Source: Hippopus hippopus (Eukaryota; Mollusca; Bivalvia; Cardiida; Cardiidae). From it: 64,000 nt of DNA. The position numbers and the translations under genes are program-made. Positions 10,723 through 22,878 of this stretch are shown here, in pieces (within the stretch, counting starts at the first letter, position 1; every line of letters starts with the position of its first letter). The notes under the pieces were generated by a model. The model made no database searches and was not told where the DNA came from. It was given only the letters and a program-made list of their open reading frames with translations. The stretch covers positions 15,450,914-15,514,913 of the forward strand of contig OX328104.1 of the NCBI GenBank assembly GCA_946811185.2, written 5' to 3'.

Positions 10723-12727
10723 ATGTTTGCCTTGTTGATATCTTGGACAAGTTCACAATTGGGTCATATAGACATATCTATATTTTTGACCAATCACAAA
10801 ACACTGTTTATTCATTCTATATCAAACAAAGAAATAGGTCTAAAGCCAGCGCATTCAGCTACGCCGAAAAATAGAGACGTCAACAGAGCTGGTATTATTT
10901 TTTTTATTTTTTTGTTGGAGGCCATCCAGACCCTTCTGAGAAAGCCCACCCATCTCTGCATTTCGCGCCTCGGATAATACCTCCGGTATTACTTTTGCGT
11001 TTACTTTATTTTGGGCTAGCTATATAGGCTTGCTTTTTCTAATGCCTCGACAGTTATAAGTTTGGTGAAGTATAGAATACTTCCGCGACACCGGAGACGG
11101 GCAACGAGTGGGAAATATAAGTATTTCATGTAGAAAAATACAATTTTAGCATTTATAATGTTGCAAGAATTTGGGCGAATCGTTCCAGATATCGCGGCAA
11201 GCTTTTGAAGCTCTAAGAAAGGGTCTAAAGAGCAAAATTAAGCAGTTAAAGTTAGATCCCCTTTTGTGGTGATGCGATAAATTTGTCCAAAAGCGCCCGT
11301 GTAGCTCGTGCAAATCCAGTTGCGGCATGAAAATAGGTACCCGACAAACAAATACACAGATGCGTGACAAGGAGAATACCCTTTTTATGGTGCTGCGAAA
11401 GTTTAAGCCGATATCCGGCCATTTTGAAGGAAAACTTTTGCAGCACGAGAAGAGGGACCACATGGAAAAATCTCAATTTGCAAGTTCACGAGATGCAATT
11501 CTTGTATTTTCATGCTGCCAAAAGTTAATTGGAATTGCTCTGGATGACACAGCAAGCTTTTGATGCTCCGAAAATGATATAAAGTAGTCGAAATAACTGG
11601 TTAAACTTTCGGTCCCTTTTTCTTGTGGCGCGTTTTTTGTGCTCGATATCAAAAAAATTTTTGTGAAAGCTGTTCGGCCCCTGATTAATCGTACCCTAGG
11701 TAAAATTAAAGAGTTTTTATATGACAAATGGTCCTTTTAATATTTTTTTTTTGTATGTGGTCTTTGACTCCATTTATTTGAGTATTTTTTATCAGTACAA
11801 TCAATGCACCTTTGCAAATGTTTCTGATGTTGCTTTACCAATCACAAGACACGTCATTTTATTCACACTGCCGGCTGTTTTTCCAGGCGACAATTTTCTT
11901 TTTAAACTTGTCCGTTAGCAGACGATTAACTGGATGACACAAAAAGATTTATTTTTCAAAGGGTAGGAAAAATTGTGGAAAAGGAGAAATTGCTGGTTTT
12001 CGGTATTTTCTCCTTTTCCAACAATGTTTATATATATATATATATTTATACAGCATTCTTTCTCGCGGTGGTTATAACACGGGATTGTTAGGTAAGGGCG
12101 AACAAAGTCAACACAATGTTTCAGGGTAGGAGATGCATGAATTCATCAAAATGGATTTCCGATCCATGATTTGCCGATCCACGATTTGGACCTGCAACTC
12201 TTGTGTTCACAGCCTGTTGCAAAAAATGATTCGGCTCAACTCCTTTCATGGCGCTGATAAATTTTTGCCCCAACTAAAACAACTGGATGTGTTTGTATGC
12301 TTGATTTCTTTCTCGCCGTTTCTTAACAGTATTTCAGTTATAAAAAAAAGAGACACCTTTTCACGTGTTTCCTTTTTTCACAGACTTTATTTCCTCGATA
12401 TATGATTCCCTTTTTTGTTTTTATGACAAGCTAACGAGGAGTTTGGTGTACCAGTCGACAAAAAATTCAACCTGTCCAAATTGAAAGCACTTCCAGACAA
12501 CAATAACAAAAAATCTGTTTCAAAAGATGTCACAAGCAAGGTGGGAAATATGTGACCCGTAGAGGACTCGAACTGAGAACCCTTTGCTTAGTGGGCGAGT
12601 GCTCTACCACTGAGCTACGCATTCCGTTGAATTGTACATGGAACACTTACTAGTACATTTTTGTGAAAGGGTAAAAAAAAAACCGGAAAGATGTTGGTTA
12701 TCAGATAATTCATGAAAACTAGTCAGA
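10723..12727 (+). repeat. Array unit 3 (2005 bp)
   Basis: First of the nearly identical units. Diagnostic variants are ATAAGTATTT at about 11115, GTGATGCG at 11267 and GGGCGAACAAAG at about 12096. Each unit is a composite: a family A foldback relic, a TA microsatellite, a tRNA-like sequence on the minus strand, and a ~60-bp fragment of the ~145-bp minisatellite monomer. Confidence 0.95.
12553..12626 (-). pseudogene. tRNA-like sequence, array unit 3
   Basis: Identical to the unit 2 copy over its 74 nt as far as I can see. Confidence 0.55.
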
Positions 12728-14732
12728 ATGTTTGCCTTGTTGATATCTTGGACAAGTTCACAATTGGGTCATATAGACATATCTATATTTTTGACCAATC
12801 ACAAAACACTGTTTATTCATTCTATATCAAACAAAGAAATAGGTCTAAAGCCAGCGCATTCAGCTACGCCGAAAAATAGAGACGTCAACAGAGCTGGTAT
12901 TATTTTTTTTATTTTTTTGTTGGAGGCCATCCAGACCCTTCTGAGAAAGCCCACCCATCTCTGCATTTCGCGCCTCGGATAATACCTCCGGTATTACTTT
13001 TGCGTTTACTTTATTTTGGGCTAGCTATATAGGCTTGCTTTTTCTAATGCCTCGACAGTTATAAGTTTGGTGAAGTATAGAATACTTCCGCGACACCGGA
13101 GACGGGCAACGAGTGGGAAATTTGAGTATTTCATGTAGAAAAATACAATTTTAGCATTTATAATGTTGCAAGAATTTGGGCGAATCGTTCCAGATATCGC
13201 GGCAAGCTTTTGAAGCTCTAAGAAAGGGTCTAAAGAGCAAAATTAAGCAGTTAAAGTTAGATCCCCTTTTGTGGTGATGCGATAAATTTGTCCAAAAGCG
13301 CCCGTGTAGCTCGTGCAAATCCAGTTGCGGCATGAAAATAGGTACCCGACAAACAAATACACAGATGCGTGACAAGGAGAATACCCTTTTTATGGTGCTG
13401 CGAAAGTTTAAGCCGATATCCGGCCATTTTGAAGGAAAACTTTTGCAGCACGAGAAGAGGGACCACATGGAAAAATCTCAATTTGCAAGTACACGAGATG
13501 CAATTCTTGTATTTTCATGCTGCCAAAAGTTAATTGGAATTGCTCTGGATGACACAGCAAGCTTTTGATGCTCCGAAAATGATATAAAGTAGTCGAAATA
13601 ACTGGTTAAACTTTCGGTCCCTTTTTCTTGTGGCGCGTTTTTTGTGCTCGATATCAAAAAAATTTTTGTGAAAGCTGTTCGGCCCCTGATTAATCGTACC
13701 CTAGGTAAAATTAAAGAGTTTTTATATGACAAATGGTCCTTTTAATATTTTTTTTTTGTATGTGGTCTTTGACTCCATTTATTTGAGTATTTTTTATCAG
13801 TACAATCAATGCACCTTTGCAAATGTTTCTGATGTTGCTTTACCAATCACAAGACACGTCATTTTATTCACACTGCCGGCTGTTTTTCCAGGCGACAATT
13901 TTCTTTTTAAACTTGTCCGTTAGCAGACGATTAACTGGATGACACAAAAAGATTTATTTTTCAAAGGGTAGGAAAAATTGTGGAAAAGGAGAAATTGCTG
14001 GTTTTCGGTATTTTCTCCTTTTCCAACAATGTTTATATATATATATATTTATACAGCATTCTTTCTCGCGGTGGTTATAACACGGGATTGTTAGGTAAGG
14101 GCTAACAAAGTCAACACAATGTTTCAGGGTAGGAGATGCATGAATTCATCAAAATGGATTTCCGATCCATGATTTGCCGATCCACGATTTGGACCTGCAA
14201 CTCTTGTGTTCACAGCCTGTTGCAAAAAATGATTCGGCTCAACTCCTTTCATGCCGCTGATAAATTTTTGCCCCAACTAAAACAACTGGATGTGTTTGTA
14301 TGCTTGATTTCTTTCTCGCCGTTTCTTAACAGTATTTCAGTTATAAAAAAAAAGTGACACCTTTTCACGTGTTTCCTTTTTTCACAGACTTTATTTCCTC
14401 GATATATGATTCCCTTTTTTGTTTTTATGACAAGCTAACGAGGAGTTTGGTGTACCAGTCGACAAAAAATTCAACCTGTCCAAATTGAAAGCACTTCCAG
14501 ACAACAATAACAAAAAATCTGGTTCAAAAGATGTCACAAGCAAGGTGGGAAATATGTGACCCGTAGAGGACTCGAACTGAGAACCCTTTGCTTAGTGGGC
14601 GAGTGCTCTACCACTGAGCTACGCATTCCGTTGAATTGTACATGGAACACTTACTAGTACATTTTTGTGAAAGGGTAAAAAAAAAAACCGGAAAGATGTT
14701 GGTTATCAGATAATTCATGAAAACTAGTCAGA
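12728..14732 (+). repeat. Array unit 4 (2005 bp)
   Basis: Differs from unit 3 by TTGAGTATTT at about 13123 (kept in all later units) and by a private CATGCCGCTG at about 14250. Confidence 0.95.
14557..14630 (-). pseudogene. tRNA-like sequence, array unit 4
   Basis: Same type as in units 2 and 3. Confidence 0.55.
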
Positions 14733-16735
14733 ATGTTTGCCTTGTTGATATCTTGGACAAGTTCACAATTGGGTCATATAGACATATCTATATTTTTGAC
14801 CAATCACAAAACACTGTTTATTCATTCTATATCAAACAAAGAAATAGGTCTAAAGCCAGCGCATTCAGCTACGCCGAAAAATAGAGACGTCAACAGAGCT
14901 GGTATTATTTTTTTTATTTTTTTGTTGGAGGCCATCCAGACCCTTCTGAGAAAGCCCACCCATCTCTGCATTTCGCGCCTCGGATAATACCTCCGGTATT
15001 ACTTTTGCGTTTACTTTATTTTGGGCTAGCTATATAGGCCTGCTTTTTCTAATGCCTCGACAGTTATAAGTTTGGTGAAGTATAGAATACTTCCGCGACA
15101 CCGGAGACGGGCAACGAGTGGGAAATTTGAGTATTTCATGTAGAAAAATACAATTTTAGCATTTATAATGTTGCAAGAATTTGGGCGAATCGTTCCAGAT
15201 ATCGCGGCAAGCTTTTGAAGCTCTAAGAAAGGGTCTAAAGAGCAAAATTAAGCAGTTAAAGTTAGATCCCCTTTTGTGGTGATGCGATAAATTTGTCCAA
15301 AAGCGCCCGTGTAGCTCGTGCAAATCCAGTTGCGGCATGAAAATAGGTACCCGACAAACAAATACACAGATGCGTGACAAGGAGAATACCCTTTTTATGG
15401 TGCTGCGAAAGTTTAAGCCGATATCCGGCCATTTTGAAGGAAAACTTTTGCAGCACGAGAAGAGGGACCACATGGAAAAATCTCAATTTGCAAGTACACG
15501 AGATGCAATTCTTGTATTTTCATGCTGCCAAAAGTTAATTGGAATTGCTCTGGATGACACAGCAAGCTTTTGATGCTCCGAAAATGATATAAAGTAGTCG
15601 AAATAACTGGTTAAACTTTCGGTCCCTTTTTCTTGTGGCGCGTTTTTTGTGCTCGATATCAAAAAAATTTTTGTGAAAGCTGTTCGGCCCCTGATTAATC
15701 GTACCCTAGGTAAAATTAAAGAGTTTTTATATGACAAATGGTCCTTTTAATATTTTTTTTTGTATGTGGTCTTTGACTCCATTTATTTGAGTATTTTTTA
15801 TCAGTACAATCAATGCACCTTTGCAAATGTTTCTGATGTTGCTTTACCAATCACAAGACACGTCATTTTATTCACACTGCCGGCTGTTTTTCCAGGCGAC
15901 AATTTTCTTTTTAAACTTGTCCGTTAGCAGACGATTAACTGGATGACACAAAAAGATTTATTTTTCAAAGGGTAGGAAAAATTGTGGAAAAGGAGAAATT
16001 GCTGGTTTTCGGTATTTTCTCCTTTTCCAACAATGTTTATATATATATATATTTATACAGCATTCTTTCTCGCGGTGGTTATAACACGGGATTGTTAGGT
16101 AAGGGCTAACAAAGTCAACACAATGTTTCAGGGTAGGAGATGCATGAATTCATCAAAATGGATTTCCGATCCATGATTTGCCGATCCACGATTTGGACCT
16201 GCAACTCTTGTGTTCACAGCCTGTTGCAAAAAATGATTCGGCTCAACTCCTTTCATGGCGCTGATAAATTTTTGCCCCAACTAAAACAACTGGATGTGTT
16301 TGTATGCTTGATTTCTTTCTCGCCGTTTCTTAACAGTATTTCAGTTATAAAAAAAAGTGACACCTTTTCACGTGTTTCCTTTTTTCACAGACTTTATTTC
16401 CTCGATATATGATTCCCTTTTTTGTTTTTATGACAAGCTAACGAGGAGTTTGGTGTACCAGTCGACAAAAAATTCAACCTATCCAAATTGAAAGCACTTC
16501 CAGACAACAATAACAAAAAATCTGGTTCAAAAGATGTCACAAGCAAGGTGGGAAATATGTGACCCGTAGAGGACTCGAACTCAGGACCCTTTGCTTAGTG
16601 TGCGAGTGCTCTACCACTGAGCTACGCATTCCGTTGAATTGTACATGGAACACTTACTAGTACATTTTTGTGAAAGGGTAAAAAAAAAAACCAGAAAGAT
16701 GTTGGTTATCAGATAATTCATGAAAACTGGTCAGA
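14733..16735 (+). repeat. Array unit 5 (2003 bp)
   Basis: Its right end carries a linked variant set, CTATCCAAATTG (16480), CAGGACCC with GTGTGCG in the tRNA-like sequence (16582) and ACCAGAAAG (16691), that is absent from the unit 6/7 boundary but returns at the unit 7/8 boundary. Confidence 0.95.
16560..16633 (-). pseudogene. tRNA-like sequence, array unit 5
   Basis: Variant type with GGGTCCTGAGTTCGAGTCC, nearer to a real tRNA T arm than the GAGAACCC type, and with GTGTGCG in the anticodon stem region. Confidence 0.55.
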
Positions 16736-18741
16736 ATGTTTGCCTTGTTGATATCTTGGACAAGTTCACAATTGGGTCATATAGACATATCTATATTTTT
16801 GACCAATCACAAAACACTGTTTATTTATTCTATATCAAACAAAGAAATAGGTCTAAAGCCAGCGCATTCAGCTACGCCGAAAAATAGAGACGTCAATAGA
16901 GCTGGTATTATTTTTTTTATTTTTTTTGTTGGAGGCCATCCAGACCCTTCTGAGAAAGCCCACCCATCTCTGCATTTCGCGCCTCGGATAATACCTCCGG
17001 TATTACTTTTGCGTTTACTTTATTTTGGGCTAGCTATATAGGCCTGCTTTTTCTAATGCCTCGACAGTTATAAGTTTGGTGAAGTATAGAATACTTCCGC
17101 GACACCGGAGACGGGCAACGAGTGGGAAATTTGAGTATTTCATGTAGAAAAATACAATTTTAGCATTTATAATGTTGCAAGAATTTGGGCGAATCGTTCC
17201 AGATATCGCGGCAAGCTTTTGAAGCTCTAAGAAAGGGTCTAAAGAGCAAAATTAAGCAGTTAAAGTTAGATCCCCTTTTGTGGTGTTGCGATAAATTTGT
17301 CCAAAAGCGCCCGTGTAGCTCGTGCAAATCCAGTTGCGGCATGAAAATAGGTACCCGACAAACAAATACACAGATGCGTGACAAGGAGAATACCCTTTTT
17401 ATGGTGCTGCGAAAGTTTAAGCCGATATCCGGCCATTTTGAAGGAAAACTTTTGCAGCACGAGAAGAGGGACCACATGGAAAAATCTCAATTTGCAAGTA
17501 CACGAGATGCAATTCTTGTATTTTCATGCTGCCAAAAGTTAATTGGAATTGCTCTGGATGACACAGCAAGCTTTTGATGCTCCGAAAATGATATAAAGTA
17601 GTCGAAATAACTGGTTAAACTTTCGGTCCCTTTTTCTTGTGGCGCGTTTTTTGTGCTCGATATCAAAAAAAATTTTGTGAAAGCTGTTCGGCCCCTGATT
17701 AATCGTACCCTAGGTAAAATTAAAGAGTTTTTATATGACAAATGGTCCTTTTAATATTTTTTTTTTGTATGTGGTCTTTGACTCCATTTATTTGAGTATT
17801 TTTTATCAGTACAATCAATGCACCTTTGCAAATGTTTCTGATGTTGCTTTACCAATCACAAGACACGTCATTTTATTCACACTGCCGGCTGTTTTTCCAG
17901 GCGACAATTTTCTTTTTAAACTTGTCCGTTAGCAGACGATTAACTGGATGACACAAAAAGATTTATTTTTCAAAGGGTAGGAAAAATTGTGGAAAAGGAG
18001 AAATTGCTGGTTTTCGGTATTTTCTCCTTTTCCAACAATGTTTATATATATATATATATTTATACAGCATTCTTTCTCGCGGTGGTTATAACACGGGATT
18101 GTTAGGTAAGGGCGAACAAAGTCAACACAATGTTTCAGGGTAGGAGATGCATGAATTCATCAAAATGGATTTCCGATCCATGATTTGCCGATCCACGATT
18201 TGGACCTGCAACTCTTGTGTTCACAGCCTGTTGCAAAAAATGATTCGGCTCAACTCCTTTCATGGCGCTGATAAATTTTTGCCCCAACTAAAACAACTGG
18301 ATGTGTTTGTATGCTTGATTTCTTTCTCGCCGTTTCTTAACAGTATTTCAGTTATAAAAAAAAGTGACACCTTTTCACGTGTTTCCTTTTTTCACAGACT
18401 TTATTTCCTCGATATATGATTCCCTTTTTTGTTTTTATGACAAGCTAACGAGGAGTTTGGTGTACCAGTCGACAAAAAATTCAACCTGTCCAAATTGAAA
18501 GCACTTCCAGACAACAATAACAAAAAATCTGGTTCAAAAGATGTCACAAGCAAGGTGGGAAATATGTGACCCGTAGAGGACTCGAACTGAGAACCCTTTG
18601 CTTAGTGGGCGAGTGCTCTACCACTGAGCTACGCATTCCGTTGAATTGTACATGGAACACTTACTAGTACATTTTTGTGAAAGGGTAAAAAAAAAACCGG
18701 AAAGATGTTGGGTATCAGATAATTCATGAAAACTAGTCAGA
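16736..18741 (+). repeat. Array unit 6 (2006 bp)
   Basis: Begins with the TTATTTATT variant (16822) and is the first unit with GTGTTGCG (17282), a change that removes a stop in one frame. It shares GGGCGAACAAAG (18112) with unit 3. Confidence 0.95.
18567..18640 (-). pseudogene. tRNA-like sequence, array unit 6
   Basis: Back to the GAGAACCC/GTGGGCG type of units 2-4. Confidence 0.55.
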
Positions 18742-20746
18742 ATGTTTGCCTTGTTGATATCTTGGACAAGTTCACAATTGGGTCATATAGACATATCTAT
18801 ATTTTTGACCAATCACAAAACACTGTTTATTCATTCTATATCAAACAAAGAAATAGGTCTAAAGCCAGCGCATTCAGCTACGCCGAAAAATAGAGACGTC
18901 AATAGAGCTGGTATTATTTTTTTTATTTTTTTGTTGGAGGCCATCCAGACCCTTCTGAGAAAGTCCACCCATCTCTGCATTTCGCGCCTCGGATAATACC
19001 TCCGGTATTACTTTTGCGTTTACTTTATTTTGGGCTAGCTATATAGGCCTGCTTTTTCTAATGCCTCGACAGTTATAAGTTTGGTGAAGTATAGAATACT
19101 TCCGCGACACCGGAGACGGGCAACGAGTGGGAAATTTGAGTATTTCATGTAGAAAAATACAATTTTAGCATTTATAATGTTGCAAGAATTTGGGCGAATC
19201 GTTCCAGATATCGCGGCAAGCTTTTGAAGCTCTAAGAAAGGGTCTAAAGAGCAAAATTAAGCAGTTAAAGTTAGATCCCCTTTTGTGGTGTTGCGATAAA
19301 TTTGTCCAAAAGCGCCCGTGTAGCTCGTGCAAATCCAGTTGCGGCATGAAAATAGGTACCCGACAAACAAATACACAGATGCGTGACAAGGAGAATACCC
19401 TTTTTATGGTGCTGCGAAAGTTTAAGCCGATATCCGGCCATTTTGAAGGAAAACTTTTGCAGCACGAGAAGAGGGACCACATGGAAAAATCTCAATTTGC
19501 AAGTACACGAGATGCAATTCTTGTATTTTCATGCTGCCAAAAGTTAATTGGAATTGCTCTGGATGACACAGCAAGCTTTTGATGCTCCGAAAATGATATA
19601 AAGTAGTCGAAATAACTGGTTAAACTTTCGGTCCCTTTTTCTTGTGGCGCGTTTTTTGTGCTCGATATCAAAAAAAATTTTGTGAAAGCTGTTCGGCCCC
19701 TGATTAATCGTACCCTAGGTAAAATTAAAGAGTTTTTATATGACAAATGGTCCTTTTAATATTTTTTTTTTGTATGTGGTCTTTGACTCCATTTATTTGA
19801 GTATTTTTTATCAGTACAATCAATGCACCTTTGCAAATGTTTCTGATGTTGCTTTACCAATCACAAGACACGTCATTTTATTCACACTGCCGGCTGTTTT
19901 TCCAGGCGACAATTTTCTTTTTAAACTTGTCCGTTAGCAGACGATTAACTGGATGACACAAAAAGATTTATTTTTCAAAGGGTAGGAAAAATTGTGGAAA
20001 AGGAGAAATTGCTGGTTTTCGGTATTTTCTCCTTTTCCAACAATGTTTATATATATATATATATTTATATAGTATTCTTTCTCGCGGTGGTTATAACACG
20101 GGATTGTTAGGTAAGGGCTAACAAAGTCAACACAATGTTTCAGGGTAGGAGATGCATGAATTCATCAAAATGGATTTCCGATCCATGATTTGCCGATCCA
20201 CGATTTGGACCTGCAACTCTTGTGTTCACAGCCTGTTGCAAAAAATGATTCGGCTCAACTCCTTTCATGGCGCTGATAAATTTTTGCCCCAACTAAAACA
20301 ACTGGATGTGTTTGTATGCTTGATTTCTTTCTCGCCGTTTCTTAACAGTATTTCAGTTATAAAAAAAAGTGACACCTTTTCACGTGTTTCCTTTTTTCAC
20401 AGACTTTATTTCCTCGATATATGATTCCCTTTTTTGTTTTTATGACAAGCTAACGAGGAGTTTGGTGTACCAGTCGACAAAAAATTCAACCTATCCAAAT
20501 TGAAAGCACTTCCAGACAACAATAACAAAAAATCTGGTTCAAAAGATGTCACAAGCAAGGTGGGAAATATATGACCCGTAGAGGACTCGAACTCAGGACC
20601 CTTTGCTTAGTGTGCGAGTGCTCTACCACTGAGCTACGCATTCCGTTGAATTGTACATGGAACACTTACTAGTACATTTTTGTGAAAGGGTAAAAAAAAA
20701 ACCAGAAAGATGTTGGTTATCAGATAATTCATGAAAACTGGTCAGA
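18742..20746 (+). repeat. Array unit 7 (2005 bp)
   Basis: Has AAAGTCCACCC (18962) and TATATAGTATTC (about 20065), both shared with unit 8, and the same right-end variant set as unit 5. Confidence 0.95.
20572..20645 (-). pseudogene. tRNA-like sequence, array unit 7
   Basis: Same CAGGACCC/GTGTGCG variant as unit 5, preceded by ATATATGACCC, a change shared only with unit 8. Confidence 0.55.
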
Positions 20747-22767
20747 ATGTTTGCCTTGTTGATATCTTGGACAAGTTCACAATTGGGTCATATAGACATA
20801 TCTATATTTTTGACCAATCACAAAACACTGTTTATTTATTCTATATCAAACAAAGAAATAGGTCTAAAGCCAGCGCATTCAGCTACGCCGAAAAATAGAG
20901 ACGTCAATAGAGCTGGTATTATTTTTTTTATTTTTTTGTTGGAGGCCATCCAGACCCTTCTGAGAAAGTCCACCCATCTCTGCATTTCGCGCCTCGGATA
21001 ATACCTCCGGTATTACTTTTGCGTTTACTTTATTTTGGGCTAGCTATATAGGCCTGCTTTTTCTAATGCCTCGACAGTTATAAGTTTGGTGAAGTATAGA
21101 ATACTTCCGCGACACCGGAGACGGGCAACGAGTGGGAAATTTGAGTATTTCATGTAGAAAAATACAATTTTAGCATTTATAATGTTGCAAGAATTTGGGC
21201 GAATCGTTCCAGATATCGCGGCAAGCTTTTGAAGCTCTAAGAAAGGGTCTAAAGAGCAAAATTAAGCAGTTAAAGTTAGATCCCCTTTTGTGGTGTTGCG
21301 ATAAATTTGTCCAAAAGCGCCCGTGTAGCTCGTGCAAATCCAGTTGCGGCATGAAAATAGGTACCCGACAAACAAATACACAGATGCGTGACAAGGAGAA
21401 TACCCTTTTTATGGTGCTGCGAAAGTTTAAGCCGATATCCGGCCATTTTGAAGGAAAACTTTTGCAGCACGAGAAGAGGGACCACATGGAAAAATCTCAA
21501 TTTGCAAGTACACGAGATGCAATTCTTGTATTTTCATGCTGCCAAAAGTTAATTGGAATTGCTCTGGATGACACAGCAAGCTTTTGATGCTCCGAAAATG
21601 ATATAAAGTAGTCGAAATAACTGGTTAAACTTTCGGTCCCTTTTTCTTGTGGCGCGTTTTTTGTGCTCGATATCAAAAAAAAATTTTGTGAAAGCTGTTC
21701 GGCCCCTGATTAATCGTACCCTAGGTAAAATTAAAGAGTTTTTATATGACAAATGGTCCTTTTAATATTTTTTTTTTTGTATGTGGTCTTTGACTCCATT
21801 TATTTGAGTATTTTTTATCAGTACAATCAATGCACCTTTGCAAATGTTTCTGATGTTGCTTTACCAATCACAAGACACGTCATTTTATTCACACTGCCGG
21901 CTGTTTTTCCAGGCGACAATTTTCTTTTTAAACTTGTCCGTTAGCAGACGATTAACTGGATGACACAAAAAGATTTATTTTTCAAAGGGTAGGAAAAATT
22001 GTGGAAAAGGAGAAATTGCTGGTTTTCGGTATTTTCTCCTTTTCCAACAATGTTTATATATATATATATATATTTATATAGTATTCTTTCTCGCGGTGGT
22101 TATAACACGGGATTGTTAGGTAAGGGCTAACAAAGTCAACACAATGTTTCAGGGTAGGAGATGCATGAATTCATCAAAATGGATTTCCGATCCATGATTT
22201 GCCGATCCACGATTTGGACCTGCAACTCTTGTGTTCACAGCCTGTTGCAAAAAATGATTCGGCTCAACTCCTTTCATGGCGCTGATAAATTTTTGCCCCA
22301 ACTAAAACAACTGGATGTGTTTGTATGCTTGATTTCTTTCTCGCCGTTTCTTAACAGTATTTCAGTTATAAAAAAAAGTGACACCTTTTCACGTGTTTCC
22401 TTTTTTCACAGACTTTATTTCTTCGATATATGATTCCCTTTTTTGTTTTTATGACAAGCTAACGAGGAGTTTGGTGTACCAGTCGACAAAAAATTCAACC
22501 TGTCCAAATTGAAAGCACTTCCAGACAACAATAACAAAAAATCTGGTTCAAAAGATGTCACAAGCAAGGTGGGAAATATATGACCCGTAGAGGACTCGAA
22601 CTCAGGACCCTTTGCTTAGTGGGCGAGAGCTCTACCACTGAGCTACGCATTCCGTTGAATTGTACATGGAACACTTACTAGTACATTTTTGTGGAAGGGT
22701 AGAGAAAAAAAAAACATGGAAAGATGTTGGTTATCAGATAATTCATGAAAACTAGTCAGAATGTTTG
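20747..22767 (+). repeat. Array unit 8 (last, about 2.02 kb)
   Basis: Identity with the other units stops abruptly after GTCAGAATGTTTG at 22767. The break lies inside the minisatellite-derived fragment of the unit. The TA microsatellite (22055-22075) is longest in this unit. Confidence 0.93.
22581..22654 (-). pseudogene. tRNA-like sequence, array unit 8
   Basis: Mixed type: CAGGACCC with GTGGGCGAGAGC. The extra A/T change lies next to the D stem. Confidence 0.55.
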
Positions 22768-22878
22768 GATCAATCTTTAATTCTCCAATATACAAGTACT
22801 TGTAATTCTTTCCTCATCCATTAGGCATAAAATTATCAAAAAGAAAAATGGTAAAGAGGGTTACCCCATATTAATTTT
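22768..22878. other. Short spacer to the right of the array
   Basis: 110 bp that resemble none of the repeats described here. Confidence 0.5.

Noticed and set aside
17185..17577. 130-codon open frame repeated in array units 6-8 (also 19190-19582 and 21195-21587)
   Set aside because: It is opened by a single change (GTGATGCG to GTGTTGCG) that removes a stop; units 2-5 keep the stop and overlapping frames of similar length exist on the other strand. No recognisable motif and no coding-type substitution pattern.
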